DNA of 64,000 bases from Glandiceps talaboti (GCF_964340395.1 NC_135566.1:18003001-18067000), one strand, 5' to 3'. Positions 48,933-61,916 are shown, counted from the first letter of the stretch. Notes: a model not told the origin generated them from the sequence alone. Made by a program: numbers and translations.

Positions 48933-49948
48933 TGTAATTCGCCCAAAACTGACCAAGTACGGGCAGAGTTACGAGCTCGTAAGTCTCAAGTACGAGTGAC
49001 GTCTGAACTCGTAATTTCCATATACGGGTGACGTCACCTAATTTTCGATGAGTACGCAGAGGACTCACGCTTGTCGTATTCCGCAAGTACGTGGCGAATA
49101 TTTGGTTGTTGTAAATTAAATGTAATAATAATGATATTCTCTTATCATTGATGTGAAAAAAATTCTCGGCAAGCTAACGTTTAGGCATATGTTATTTTGT
49201 ATTCACTCGTAACTTGAAAGTTTAATCGGCTCTGAACTTGGTGTGATTAATGTGAGCGGTGCGGAGGAATACTTTTTGGAGTCAAAAGTCACAGAAGTTT
49301 GCGTCCTTCAAGTTCAATTCAGTCTATACCGCTTCACATTCTTATTATTTGTCATCATTTGTCACTTACATAAAAAACTTGGAAGGCGGGTCATTACTAT
49401 AGCCACACACCCTTCAACAGAATGATATGTCCCAGGAAAAAAGATGGCGCAGATAAAATGTACAATGTACTGAGTCTAGGCATGGAAGTACTTCCATGGT
49501 CTAGGTGAACGAAGGGATTGTTAGCCTAAAAACGATAAAACAAGACTTGTGCGGCCACAAGTTAGGTTAGATAGGGTTCTTAACATTCTAGTTCAATCAC
49601 AAATCGACTTTTGATATCGATTTGACGTTTAGATTTTCCCCGGGCAGTAACTCACTGAATCCCGTATCAATGAATCATGCAATGGTAATGGACGTCACCA
49701 GCTACAAAATTTCAGGCTGAAAAACTTGCACCTACACAAATTTTGTTCCGTTTACCCTCCAGTTTGCTCCCGGGCGCTTTCTTTCTTCCCTGGTCAGTAA
49801 TTAGGAGGACCACTACATGATGTCACTCGTATTTCAGACTTACGAGCTCGTTACGTCACCTGTATATATACGTTCAGATGTCACTCGTACTTGAGACTTG
49901 TGAGCTCGTAACTCTGCCCGTACTTGGTCAGTTTTGGGCCAATTACTT
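48933..49948. mobile_element. DNA element with long TIRs of about 90 bp
   Basis: Left arm from 48933 (CCCAAAACTGACCAAGTACG, GGCAGAGTTACGAGCTC, TCAAGTACGAGTGAC) pairs with the right arm ending at about 49948 with few mismatches over about 80 bp. The motif GAGCTCGTAAGTCT..TACGAGTGAC is repeated inside the right arm, so the TIR itself is internally duplicated. The roughly 800-bp interior is richer in CpG than its surroundings, but its ORFs (e.g. 49243-49425) match no transposase I know. Confidence 0.65.
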
Positions 49949-50509
49949 ACATGCAATGACTACCTAATAAACAGTTATAAAAATGTCGTGACTTTTCAAT
50001 GCCAACTTACTAACTGTCGAGCTTCAGGACTTGCTCAAGGCCTAATCCAGCAGACCAGCCTGGCATCAGCCAGGTCAGGGTCGTGAAAGTCAAATCGCAA
50101 AGAACTGCTGACCAGCTTCCTGTGGTCATGTGATCGAACCTGGCAGCCCTCATTACGTGATACCCAACTGTACTTTAAGTGCTTTGATTTGTTCAGCTTG
50201 GCTTCTGTTTGGTATAATTATAGAGGCGTTGTTGTACACAGTTGGGATGTAGAAGCCAACAGATTAATCACGGTCAGTATCATTAAGAAAGTAGACAATT
50301 GAAGCCTTTAAAATCATCCATGTCCATCAATCAATCAAGTCTATGCCTAAATCTGTTCAGCAAAAGCCGTTCAGCGAAAGCCTGTTTCTACTGCACTGTG
50401 AAAGAATAGCAACTTACTTATCACTTTTCAATGTGATTGCATGAGTAAAGGATCCTGCTGAGATAAATGAGATATAAAGTTGCATTGGTTGCATTCACTT
50501 TCACTTACA

Positions 50510-50965
50510 ATTAAATTCAAATGACCAGTGTGAAAGGATTATAAAGACACAACTGTGATTTTCAAGATAAACTCAATTGATAAGACCCCTGCATATAAAC
50601 AAATACACTCCTTGGAAAGTCCAATTCAAACAATCAAAGCCAAGTGTGGTATCTGATAACTGGAGGTTGTAAAATAGATGTCTTGTGTTCAATCTCAGTT
50701 TAAGGTTCACTCCATTGTATTGCAACATTGTCTATACAAATAGTGTTTTTAGTATTATCAGTTAGTCTAGATATTGGCGGCTTGTATTGTATGACCTCCT
50801 GTATCAGATACCACACTTGGCATTGATTGCTTGAATTGGGATTTCCAAAGAGTGTAATTGTTTATATACATTGTACAGGGGTGTTATCAATTGAGTTTAT
50901 TTTGAAAATCACAGTTGTGTTTATTCCTTTCAGCCTGGTCATTTGAATGTTATTGTATCAGTAGA
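50510..50965. repeat. Foldback element with arms of about 165-180 bp
   Basis: Arms about 50510-50675 and 50785-50965 are imperfect reverse complements: GCCAAGTGTGGTATCTGATA with TATCAGATACCACACTTGGC, and ACACAACTGTGATTTTCAA with the inverse near 50900-50925. The loop is about 110 bp. No ORF. Confidence 0.75.
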
Positions 50966-52104
50966 AAGTGGAGTTGGCATCAATCATAGGTGGCAGGAAC
51001 TAATACACAGCAAACTTTACTATGTTCATTAAAAACTTGAATATTGGATGAGACATTCACTTTCACTTTCATTTTAAGTACAGAGCTAGAATCAATCAAA
51101 ACTTGTTTAGTTTCCAGATTTTTCTAAATCAATGTGAAATCACAAAGTTTTTCCCCTTTAATTAATTCCACACATGTAGTGATTCCATTCAGTTGAAAAG
51201 GTAAACTACAGAAAACATACATTCAGAAAATTGTTCATTTCTGTCCGTAATGTATGAAATAAAATCTATTTTTGTAAAACATGTAACATGCATAACTAGG
51301 AAATCACTCCTACTTTACACAACCGGCAACAAGTTTGTCTCCGATCCTATCAGGATGATGTTTCATTTTTCACAAAAAATAAAGTTATCATACTATTTTA
51401 TTTCATATCTCATTGTTTTGGCTATCTTGTCAGGATGAGTGGTTTGATCCTAGAAGTATCATTGATGAATTCACACCAGCACTTTTTCACTGCTATACAC
51501 TTTGCCAATATTGTTTAAAAATGAAGTATTAAAAAGTTAAAACATGCACAAACTAGCCCATAACTATATATAATGCACACATCAATTTTATGTAGCCTAG
51601 CTAGGCTCCTGGAAAACAAGCCAAAGGAGGTGTGAAACTGGTCAAAGATTCAAGCTATTTTCTAGCGTGTGAATGCTCCCCTCAGGCGTTCCTTCCACTA
51701 ATGTGGGGTAGCCAGTGGTTTATACATAGGCAGACCAAGTACTGGGCCTATCAGACTAGCTATTTTTGTACTCTTGACAAATTGAAGTCAGCTGGTATGT
51801 CAATTCATAGATCAATTGGTTCAAATTTGTACATGCCATGGTCATAGGGTAATGACCTCACATTCAATATCATCCTTCACAGGAATGTAAGGACACCTTC
51901 CAATGTCTGTGTAGGTAGAGTTGCATGTCAAGGGACAATGTGTGTACAGTGTAAAGTCCTTGTGAATTCCCTATGACATGGTGTAGCCATGAAGCCATAA
52001 AGACAAGCAAGCTTGGACATGTTGAGTGGAGTAATTGAAAGTAGAGTATATAGTGGACTTTTTAAGTCTTGAACGTGACATATGGAAACCCAATGATTGC
52101 CTTG

Positions 52105-52320
52105 ATGAATAATAATAATAATGTTGGTTCTTATAATAGCACTTTCCCTCCCAGTCTGGGTGCTCAAAGCGTTTTACAATTATTACCCCTGGCGCAGATC
52201 TATAGCGGCACAACAGCCTTTTATACTTCCTCAACTCCCCGGGGAGTATACAATCCATTGCAGCCTTTATAAGTACATAGGATTAAAGCATTTACATTGC
52301 AACCTCTATCCTACCTGGTG
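52105..52320 (-). mobile_element. LINE/SINE 3' tail on the minus strand
   Basis: Read on the minus strand it ends TTTGAGCACCCAGACTGGGA, GTGCTATTATAAGAACCA and an ATT run (52107-52122), the known 'GCTTTGAGCACC...GCTATTATAAG(ATT)n' kind of L2/CR1-type tail. The body above 52200 is of unknown extent. Confidence 0.55.
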
Positions 52321-53221
52321 ATATTTATTTGTTCATTGTTTTATGCAGAGTTTAAGTTTGCAATGAAGAGGGAGAATGCCAATGTGCAGTACAGATTTGA
52401 AAGGCTATACATGTAGTTCTTCAATAAAAGAGTGCCAATTTACTTGCCACTGGTTACTATAACTGTTAATCATACATACCAGTAGATATAGATTGCATCA
52501 CTTACATAACCTTTCATCTCCATTTTTTGTCTGAAAACTTATACAAAATTAGATTATACATCAATCATGTTGGTTTAAATCCCATTACTGCCACCAATGT
52601 AACTGAAAGTTTTGCGCTTTACACAAAGGCTGACATCATATTTCTTTGTTTCATTTCCTGGGGTTTTTTTTTTTAAAAACCTCTACATGAAATGTATTGC
52701 TCATTGCTGGTGGATTTGAATCCCATCACAGCCTGTACCTATAATTTTCAGACTTTTTTCTTTGGATTCATCACTGTCGCCAAACCTATATATAAGTGTG
52801 GGCATTTTGGTTGCCCCTCTCTACTCCCCCTATGATAACGATGTTTTTGCTAAGGTTGGGGAACCCCGACAACAGAAAAGGAAAAGGGGATTAAAATGGC
52901 AGTGTTTCCCCATAGAGTCTATGGTAATTTTGTTTGGGAACCTGGATAATATGACATAGGATCCCCGGCAGATTTTCCCTCCTTACCGCTTTGAATACGT
53001 AGGTGTTAGCCTAATTATGCAAGTCTTAGTGGGAGGGAACATAATTAACAAAAATCCCACATCATTTTTTCGCAACTCTACGCTACTGCCACCTAAAGCT
53101 AATGTTAAGTATTCTGAACCCCACCCACCCCCATCCACCCCCACATATGGTCCAGAGTACAATCTGTGTATGTCAAACAATTGATACCTTTCATAAAATA
53201 TTCTTCTTTTGACATCCTAGT

Positions 53222-53237
53222 TAGTAGTAATAGTAGC

Positions 53238-53269
<32 letters not shown>

Positions 53270-53280
53270 CTAGTATAGTA
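53222..53280 (+). repeat. AGT trinucleotide repeat
   Basis: A mostly perfect AGT/GTA run with a few AAT and AGC interruptions. Confidence 0.9.
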
Positions 53281-53799
53281 ATAGAGATATCATTTAATAA
53301 ACACGATACCATCCACTCTAGAAAACATGCAACTCAAGTACCACAGTGTGGTTTACGTTTCACTTCTTATTATTTTGATTCAGAATAAAAAGATCTAGTT
53401 ACTACGTACAGATCGCAAAAAAGTACTAAAACTTGCCCCTCAGCCATTCATTCATCCTGAAAAGATGGTGCATTTATAATTCATGTATACCTAAAATCTT
53501 CATGCAACTGTCATAATTGCAAGATACAACTGCCGACATCAGACTGTGGACAAACAGAACCTGTTATTGGAAAGATGTAAAATGGCAATAAAACTGTTTT
53601 TATCAAATGATGGAATGTAATACAAGTCTCTGTACTTTCAACATGCTGTGCCAAGTGTAACTTAATCCAATTGATTTGTTTACTTTCCGTGTTTGTAACA
53701 GGCTCCGTTCCTCCATGGTCCGATGTCGTCAGTTGTAAATATCATAGCGGCCTGGCTTGAAAGTTATATATTCCTGTTAGGAATTACACAGACAGGTGA

Positions 53800-54255
53800 A
53801 CTTTTTATGAAAACTAACAAATTAGCAGTTACATCCTAGGCACATAAGACTACTATATCGTATCAAGACTATCAAATTAGCAGTAGTCCTGGACACATAG
53901 CCTAGCTACTAAACATTGTATCTAGACTACTAAGTTAGCAGTAGTCAAAGGTACATTGACTACTATATATAGTATCTATAGACTACCAAATTAGCAGTAG
54001 TCCTGGACACATAGGACTACTAACTATCATATCTAGACTACCAAATAAACAGTAGTCCTGGACGCATAGATATTGCTAAACATTGTATCTAGAATACCAA
54101 ATTAGCAGGAGTCCTCATGGGCACATAGAAACATTGTATCTAGACTTCCAAATTAGCAAGAGTCCTCATGGGCACATAGAAACATTGTATCTAGACTACC
54201 AAATTAGCAGGAGTCCTTGTGGGCACATAGAAACATTGTATCTAGACTACCAAAT
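53800..54255 (+). repeat. Minisatellite with about 55-75 bp units
   Basis: At least seven units share TATCTAGACTACCAAATTAG, CAGTAGTCCTGG (later AGGAGTCCTCATGGG) and CACATAGA. The last four units (54080-54255) are the most alike and are shorter, suggesting recent spread at the right end. An 85-codon ORF over the right end is a product of the repeat. Confidence 0.85.
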
Positions 54256-55184
54256 TGATAGGTGGGTAATCAGTATTACTATTACACCGATGGAAAACAA
54301 AACAACAGACAAACAGACAGACATCTCACCATGCCTCTAGTACTACTGAACCCTATCAGCTCAGTTGTGCTTATAAAAACATGAACTTTCCTTTTTACAG
54401 CATTCTAAAAAAAAATGTAATCATTGCAAGGAAACATGATCACTAGACACTACTGGTTATCAGTAATAATTTTGTACAGAACAAGATTGAGATCAAAATG
54501 TACATTTATGAGAGTAAATTAAATGAGAAATAATAACCATGAATATCTTTGTTATTAATCATATCTGGTAACATAACAATTATGCCGGGATGATGTAATA
54601 TATATGTACATCGAAAAATGACCTAAGCTGAGACTCATGAATAGCGCGGATCTATACTGTACAAAAACAAATAGAGTACCTATTGTATATGAATAAAAAG
54701 AACTACAGAAGTCATGTGTTCCCAAGCATTTAAACAAACATGCTGTGGTACATGTGTCTCGAGACTCGAGACCAATTACACAGATGCATGCTTCATCACG
54801 TTTCCCCACCTAGAATGGTTTGCTGTCTTTCTCTGCGTTTACATCTCAGAACTGCATGTTTTTATAAACATTTCCTGTAGTACTTGTCATGTATAGTTAC
54901 CGCGCTCTGAATTTGAGTGACTGTACCGTTCCCTGTAGCAGATTCTATCAATTACAACCCCATTGATCTCTCACTTTCACTGTCTTTAAACTGCTTTCTA
55001 TTTCCTCTGGCATGCATCACATATAACAGTATCCTCTCCATTAAATTAAAGCACGTCCTCTAGTAATGCAGTACACTTTCACTTCTGTGAGCATGAACTA
55101 ACTGCTTTCAATACCTGAATTGTAAGATTTCAATCGTGTACTATGATACAGAAGGACAATACTATGTGAGGGTACACAGTGTGG

Positions 55185-55325
55185 TATAGTATATGTGGAG
55201 CGGTGTGGTACGATATGATGTGGTGTGATACGGTACGGTGCAGTATGGTGGTATGGTATGGTATAATATTGTACATGTATGGTAAGATACAGTACCGTAC
55301 CATATGATTTGGTAGGTATGGCATG
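55185..55325 (+). repeat. Degenerate GGTAT-type repeat
   Basis: Diverged pentanucleotide-like units (TGGTATGGTATGGTA, GTGGTACGATATGATG). On the minus strand it yields His/Tyr-rich spurious frames. Confidence 0.8.
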
Positions 55326-58111
55326 GTTGACATGCAATATAAATGCATACATTAGCTACATTATCTAATGTGAACATACAAAAATAATATTTTAATAATT
55401 ATACATTAATTACAAATTGATGTAAATTATTATTATAAAATTAACTTTTGTTTATTTATTTATTCTTACTCAGTTTGCAACAGTTCATTAAAAATATATG
55501 CACATGTTTCTAGTACAAGTAAATTCTAAACAGAGAGATCATCACTTGTTAATCGTACTACAGTACAGTGTAGTTGCCTATTCTAACCTATGCTATCCAA
55601 AGATCTGGAGACAGTAGACCACTCACTGTCATTATAATCTCCAAGGCTTGTCCAACATTTTGTACAAACTTGTACATTTATGATTTAATATTGAGATATA
55701 CACTTCTAAGCAAATTACACACCAGTGTGAGGCTTTGAAGATGATAAAAAAAAGGTGTAAACCTTGATGTTTTTGCAATTAGAAATTTTTACAATTGTGT
55801 TTCAAAAGGGGCTTAATTAACCTGTTCATCTATGCAAAGTACAGAAGGCAGAATACCACGAAAACAAAAAGAATACCATGGCAACAGGAAAGATTTCTCA
55901 GACAAAAATAAAGAAGGGTAACAAGCAATTAATTTCATTTTTACATCTAAACAAGCTAAATCCCAAGCTGATTTCTACGGTATAATCAATATAATTTCTG
56001 ATTGATGGCCATCCCATTAAAGCCAGTTTTGTTCAATACTAAAATGAATTACAGATGGAAATAACATCGAGGATAGTTTAAACATTGCAACAGCTGCAAT
56101 AAACTATCTTGATTTCCAATTTTAATCATCGGAATCTTTTATTATCAGATCCATTGTGAAGATTGAGATGACATTTCAAAGGCTGGTTCATTGTTAAGAT
56201 GACATTACATAAGACAAAAAAATGCAGTCTAATCTATGGTAGCTGTTATGAGAATTTAACAGTTGGTAGTAATACTAATAGTGCCTCCTTTTGCATTACT
56301 TGTAGTGACAGCAGAAACAGTGTTGCTTTGACTTTTTACGAATAGTATGTGACATTTTTTTTACACACACCCCCTTAGACTGAGTTGTAAGCTCAACATT
56401 GCTGTCACTTAATGTAGTCAAATTTATTATTCCAATTGAACAATCAAACAGACAACTTATAAAAAAAAATAACTGAATTTGTATACAGGTACTTTGTGTA
56501 CAGTTATGAGGCTATTAGCAGACAAGTATTTGTGTTGTTTATCTGTAGAAAAATATATAATTCTAGCACCTTATAAATACTTTATCCATGTACACAATAG
56601 CTAACATTCACTCACACACACACAAATTTCAAGTTCCCCTGCCTTTTCATGTACACATAAAATGGCATAAAAATGTTCACATCAAACTTTGAAATGTAAT
56701 GTGTATAGTTCCTTCCTGTTGCGTGAAGTGTTTATGACAAGTGCCACTTGTAAATGCTTGCCTATCACTGGTTGTATGTGTATATGGAAGTTAGCATTTA
56801 TACAGTGGCTCAAATTTAGTCACATAAAAGAGGACAACACTTGACAGGGGAACACTTACATAATGACTGAAATACAGACTGCCATAGTTAAAAATATACA
56901 TATACCGTAACCATACGGTATGTACACATTCAAAAAAAAAGAACCAGAAATAAATTATGGATGCAGGGTAAAGTATATCAACTTGACAAGGTATTCTTAG
57001 CCATCTGAGTGATCAAGATTGTACAGGTATACTTTGTACAGTCATAGACATCTCAGTGGTAAAGGTATCAATAAGCCTAAAATGTTGTGTAAAGGAGTAC
57101 TAACTTCCTGGCTGAACCCACTGCATTTTCTTAGCACTAGTACTAGTAGCTGGTCCAAGCAAACGAGCAAGTCCTAGAGACTAGATTTTATAATGTCTCA
57201 CTTGAACATGACGACTTGAATCATTTAATCTTGTGGTTTTGAATGGAGAAGAATTCAAGCCTTAATTCTGGAGTGACAGAGGTTCAAGAACCCATCTTTT
57301 AATACTATTCTGTCCTAAATCGCTATTGTGGAGTTTTCAGATACATTATTTGTTTGAAGACAACTACATATACAAACTATGTATCAAACAACTTTCTTCA
57401 ATGACATTCATATCTGACTTTAATAAAATTGCCAACAGGTTGTTACTATCCCATTTATCCGTATTGTCAATTTTGTGATACGGCTAAATTTTTAACAGGG
57501 ATTCAAAAATAAATCCTCGTATCACAAGCAAACTATCATACACGCGAGCAAACTGCACTAGAGGAGAAAATAGACGAGACAGTTTGCCGATGTGTAACAA
57601 AATGTAAACGTTGTCCTTCGGAAGATAAAGAACGAAGACTATAAATATAATGGGCGTTACCGTGTAAAAAAAATGTACCGTGGAGTCGCAACTGACGTGT
57701 ACTGCACTGTATTCACAGTCGAAAATCACATTTTGATAACTTTTAACTAGTAGCTAGCAAGTCTTGATCAACTGACGGTCAAACTAAACGAAAACAATAA
57801 CATTTGAAGACAATGGCGCAAATCCATGAAAAAGCGACAGACGACCATTCATTAAACACTTTGGGCCACCAACCCGGGCACCAACTATGGGATGAAAAGG
57901 GAAAAAGTTTCAATTTTAAACAGAACTTTGTTTATTTATACGGATACGTATCAATAAAGTTTTGCTCTGTTCATCAACTATATGTGAAGAAAACGTGAGA
58001 GTGTACACGTTTTCCATTATGCGTATCTCGTCGATCGAGTCACGTTGACTTCCATGTTGTTTGTGTGGCAATATGCCAGCACGTTGTTAGCAATGTGCAT
58101 CTCGACGGTAT

Positions 58112-58785
58112 CCAGTCAAAACGTCCCCGGGTCAAAACGTCCCCGGTTTCCATAAGTCAAAACGTCCCCGGGTCAAAACGTCCCCGTCTTTCCATTTTCC
58201 TCGACCCAAACTATTTGTGTGTGTGTGTGTGTGTGTTACATTATATCCTTATTTCTTACTATTTCTTACATCACAATACAGTAATGTGACTGCGTACCCA
58301 CCTCAGGTGCCCAAAATACGTTTATGCGGCTCCCATGGATCGGCTAACACAAGTGCTAATTAGCGACACAAATGAAGAGGGTGGTAAGGTTTGAAGTCAC
58401 ACGTGGCGACGCTTCAAATACTTGAATGTTGCGATTGATCAATGTATTTAGCACATCATGCAAATATAGTTAATCGTGATGAACGAAAGTAGTATGCACT
58501 GGCGAGTCGGTGAAAACTAAATTGCAACTTTCACGGTAATTATTGACACTTACAGTCAAGTGTTGACACAATACTATTTATAAATAAGGATTCGTTTACC
58601 GAATGCTTTACTTGACCGTGTTTTAGGGAAGGAACGGAAACTGTTACACAGTCAAGTCTCTTGGTTAAATTTTGGTCATACCCGAGGACGTTTTGACCCG
58701 GGGACGTTTTGACCCGGGGACGTTTTGGTCATACCCGGGGACGTTTTGACCCGGGGACGTTTTGACCCGGGGACGTTATGACTGG
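58112..58785. mobile_element. Foldback element with tandem-repeat TIRs and 10-bp flanking duplication
   Basis: The left end (58112-58187) carries four copies of a 16-bp unit GTCAAAACGTCCCCGG. The right end (58681-58784) carries six copies in the opposite orientation. The outermost bases are CCAGTC and GACTGG. The direct repeat GCATCTCGAC occurs at 58097-58106 and 58789-58798, within a few bases of the ends. This layout (inverted ends made of short direct repeats, 8-10 bp target duplication) is that of foldback elements such as Drosophila FB and sea urchin TU. The interior has a TG run and no transposase. Confidence 0.75.
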
Positions 58786-60312
58786 TAAGCATCTCGACAG
58801 CGCAACTCCGATCACGTTGCCACTGGCATGTCCTCCCAAAATGTTTACTTTCCGTCGTCTCTTTCAGTTTTAAAGTTCTTCTTTTACATTCAGCATGATT
58901 TCAGTATATATATATTTGAAATGGTAGATTACGATTTCATATATATCATAATAGTGTGTTTCTTGATAGGTATGGGAAGACCGTTATCCCGAAATATCGA
59001 TCTACGCTGCATTCACATTAGCGACCATGAGTAAACATACGTCTGCGGGGATGTGGCACAATTCCATCGTTCACCTTTTCCGTCACATGTATACCGGCAT
59101 GTTCGCTACCTCAGGGACCCGCTACCCCCAGCCGCTACACCTCACATATCACGGTATATTACCTCTAAACAACTCTTATTGGGGGTAAAAATGAAAACGT
59201 TCAATAGTTACCTTCCTGTTCTGGTAGATGAGCGCCGAGATAGTGTCAAAACCACTGACTGTAGGTCTTGAATAGTAATCGCTTGCAAAATCCTGCCGCA
59301 TATGGGGGCAGACCAAGCACGTTCCACAACACGCTGTTGCCGTTCCAAATTTCAAGAAAACAGTATTTCATAGAAATATAATATTCTGATTCACACACTG
59401 CATGGGGCAAAGCGGGGTTTATAGGTAAACCGGAATTAGGGCAAATCCCTGACTTGACAGGCGCAGGCGGAAGTTTCTCCTCGATCGTTTACGAAGCCGT
59501 TCGGCTTGATTATGTAAGCCCCTGTCAAACTTATATAAAGACGACTGTATTATGCACTTAGGTGTGGTCGAGCACATGTAGGAGGGGCATCTCGTCCTTC
59601 GACCATGTACCAGATTATACTGTTTTCCATAGTCAATGAAACGACCGTCTTATCAATTCCTTTCACCACCCAAAATACTTTACTATACTAGTATGAATGA
59701 ACTGAGTATCACGAACTATTGAGTTCTCTGTATATTGTATCTAGGTATTGTTACAAGTACGGCAACATGGCCTCATTGCCGGGTTCCACAGTCTTTTGAC
59801 ACTTTTTCTTAAAATACAAATGTAATTTCTACTTCTCTCGAAGACAAAATGTAATAGGGTGGGAACGATTGAAGCAAGGTTCTATTTGTAACGGTACCCT
59901 TTGTTGACTTTGGTTTATTTTTGTTCTCTGTTTGTTTGTTTTCCTTAAAAGACCATTATAGGGATAGTGATTCGCTCTATCATGCTATCATGCTATTGTC
60001 AGCTAGCTAACACCGTGACTCACACCGGGGACTGACACAGGTACCAATACTACCATTGTACATTTTTGTGACTCAAAACCGTCACAATATCTTGCAAGGT
60101 GGAGTAGTTTTGTATCAGGTCGAGAAATCGGCATTTGTTTACAAACAGTTGGTGTAGCACCTTGGATCAAAAAAGTTTATTTTGGGCCAAAAACATTCTA
60201 ATTCTAACGCAGGTGATCTGTATAATTACATACATTTGTAAAAACGACTATATCAATATAGTATATCAATCACGAAGACATGAACCTCTTCTTGTTTTTC
60301 TTGAAAAGTATT

Positions 60313-60317
<5 letters not shown>

Positions 60318-60403
<86 letters not shown>

Positions 60404-60470
60404 TTACTATTACGCTCTGCCACTGCGGTATAGAGCACTGTCTTAGCAGATTGATACTCACCGAGTTATA

Positions 60471-60526
<56 letters not shown>

Positions 60527-60630
60527 CATACATACATACATACATATAAGTGTTTTAGTGGAGAGAACAGTGCAGTAGCAGAGCATTAGGAAGCGTGAAA
60601 CTCCGATATATATATATATATATAATTATA

Positions 60631-60694
<64 letters not shown>
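60318..60694. repeat. Three TA microsatellites separating two related inverted islands
   Basis: TA runs at about 60318-60400, 60474-60521 (followed by CATA units to 60546) and 60606-60694 flank two unique islands, 60401-60473 and 60547-60605. The islands are partly reverse complements (GCTCTGCCACTGC facing GCAGTAGCAGAGC). Confidence 0.8.
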
Positions 60695-60700
<6 letters not shown>

Positions 60701-60775
60701 CGGCATAATTACGACCGATATAATTATGATAATTCCATAGTTCTCGGCTTGTTAATCAAGTTTTACGACGGTGGT

Positions 60776-60882
60776 GTTCAATGTAGGATACATTCTTTTA
60801 CTTTGAGGGGGGGGGAGGGGGGTTTCGCCATTTTAGTTCCCGATCTCATCCTACTAAAACGATTGTACATTTAATGAATCTG
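60776..60882 (+). repeat. Second copy of the left end of family E
   Basis: GTTCAATGTAGGATA, TTCTTTTACTTTGAGGG, a G-rich run, GCCATTTTAGTTC and CATCCTAC-AAAACGATT follow the same order as 13663-13775. Confidence 0.75.
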
Positions 60883-61509
60883 TTTCTACCCCTGAATAAA
60901 AATATTTATATTTTAATCAAATTGAGAAATAGAAGAATTTTCGCTATAATAGTAGTAAAGTGTCAACAACAAAATTATTTTTCATTAACCCTCCCCAGTA
61001 AACATTGGTCATTCCCTTATGTACCAAAATGTATGCGTCAGCACATCTACTAATAGTAAAAAGAAATTAAGTAAAGAATCGTTGCCATAGTATAATGTCG
61101 GTGTTCTTAAACCCCCCCCCCCTCCACACACACATACACACACACACAAGATATCACTCCCCTTATGTGAGCTCAAGTTAATTAAGGAAGAGTAGACTGA
61201 CAGAAAGAAAACAATCCACTCCCTTAGATATCCACATCTATACATCTGTGTGTTGAGGAATTGTAGACAGTAAGAAATTAAAACAATCCTTGTCATAGTG
61301 TAATGTCAGCATTCTGTACCGTAGGAAACATAAAGTACTACGAAAACGTGACTTCAACTTTTGCACCTATGTTTCAAGGAATAGAAGAGTCTGGAGACAG
61401 AAGAGAACTACCCTTGCAGCAGCGTTACCCACGAGGTCCATTGTATCTCAGACTACTATAAAGAGATTGGATTAACTGCATCATTACATGTAGGCTAATA
61501 GATTGGGCC

Positions 61510-61785
61510 GTTAATGTGGACTGGCTCTTGTTTGTGCTGGGCTGTCTGGCTGGACTCATGGGCCGGGCCGTTGGGCTGGGCTCTTGTGCTGGGCCACCAG
61601 GCTGAGCACTTGTGCTAGGCCATCAGACTGGACTCTTGGGCTGGGCCGTTGGGCTGGGCTCTTGTGCTGGGCCACCAGGCTGGGCTCTTGGACTGGGCCA
61701 TCAGACTGGACTCTTGGGCTGGGCTCTTGGGCTGGGCTCTTGTACTGGGCCATCAGGATGGACTCTTGGACTGGGCTCTTGAAAA
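61510..61785 (+). repeat. GC-rich minisatellite
   Basis: Repeats of GGCTGGGCTCTTG, GTGCTGGGCCACCAGGCTG and GGGCCATCAGACTGGACTC in units of about 21 and 42 bp. It is strikingly GC-rich in this AT-rich region. Open frames on both strands (Trp/Gly-rich and Gln/Ser/Pro-rich) are repeat products. Confidence 0.9.
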
Positions 61786-61916
61786 ATGAAATTGATATCA
61801 TCAATAAAATGTGGTCCTTTGAAATACTTGGAAGTTTTACACTACACTTAACTCCCTTTTCCCAATAACAGAATACACACGCACTAAGTTGCTGCTATTG
61901 TTCCGACGATGAGTTT

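Noticed and set aside
49243-49425. 60-codon frame inside the 48933-49948 element as a transposase fragment
   Set aside because: Too short, with no catalytic motif or similarity I can recognise.
55098-55377. His/Tyr-rich frames on the minus strand
   Set aside because: They arise from a degenerate GGTAT repeat and overlap in three frames.
61556-61868. Trp/Gly-rich and Gln/Ser/Pro-rich frames on opposite strands
   Set aside because: GC-rich minisatellite; no start context, splice sites or conservation argument.
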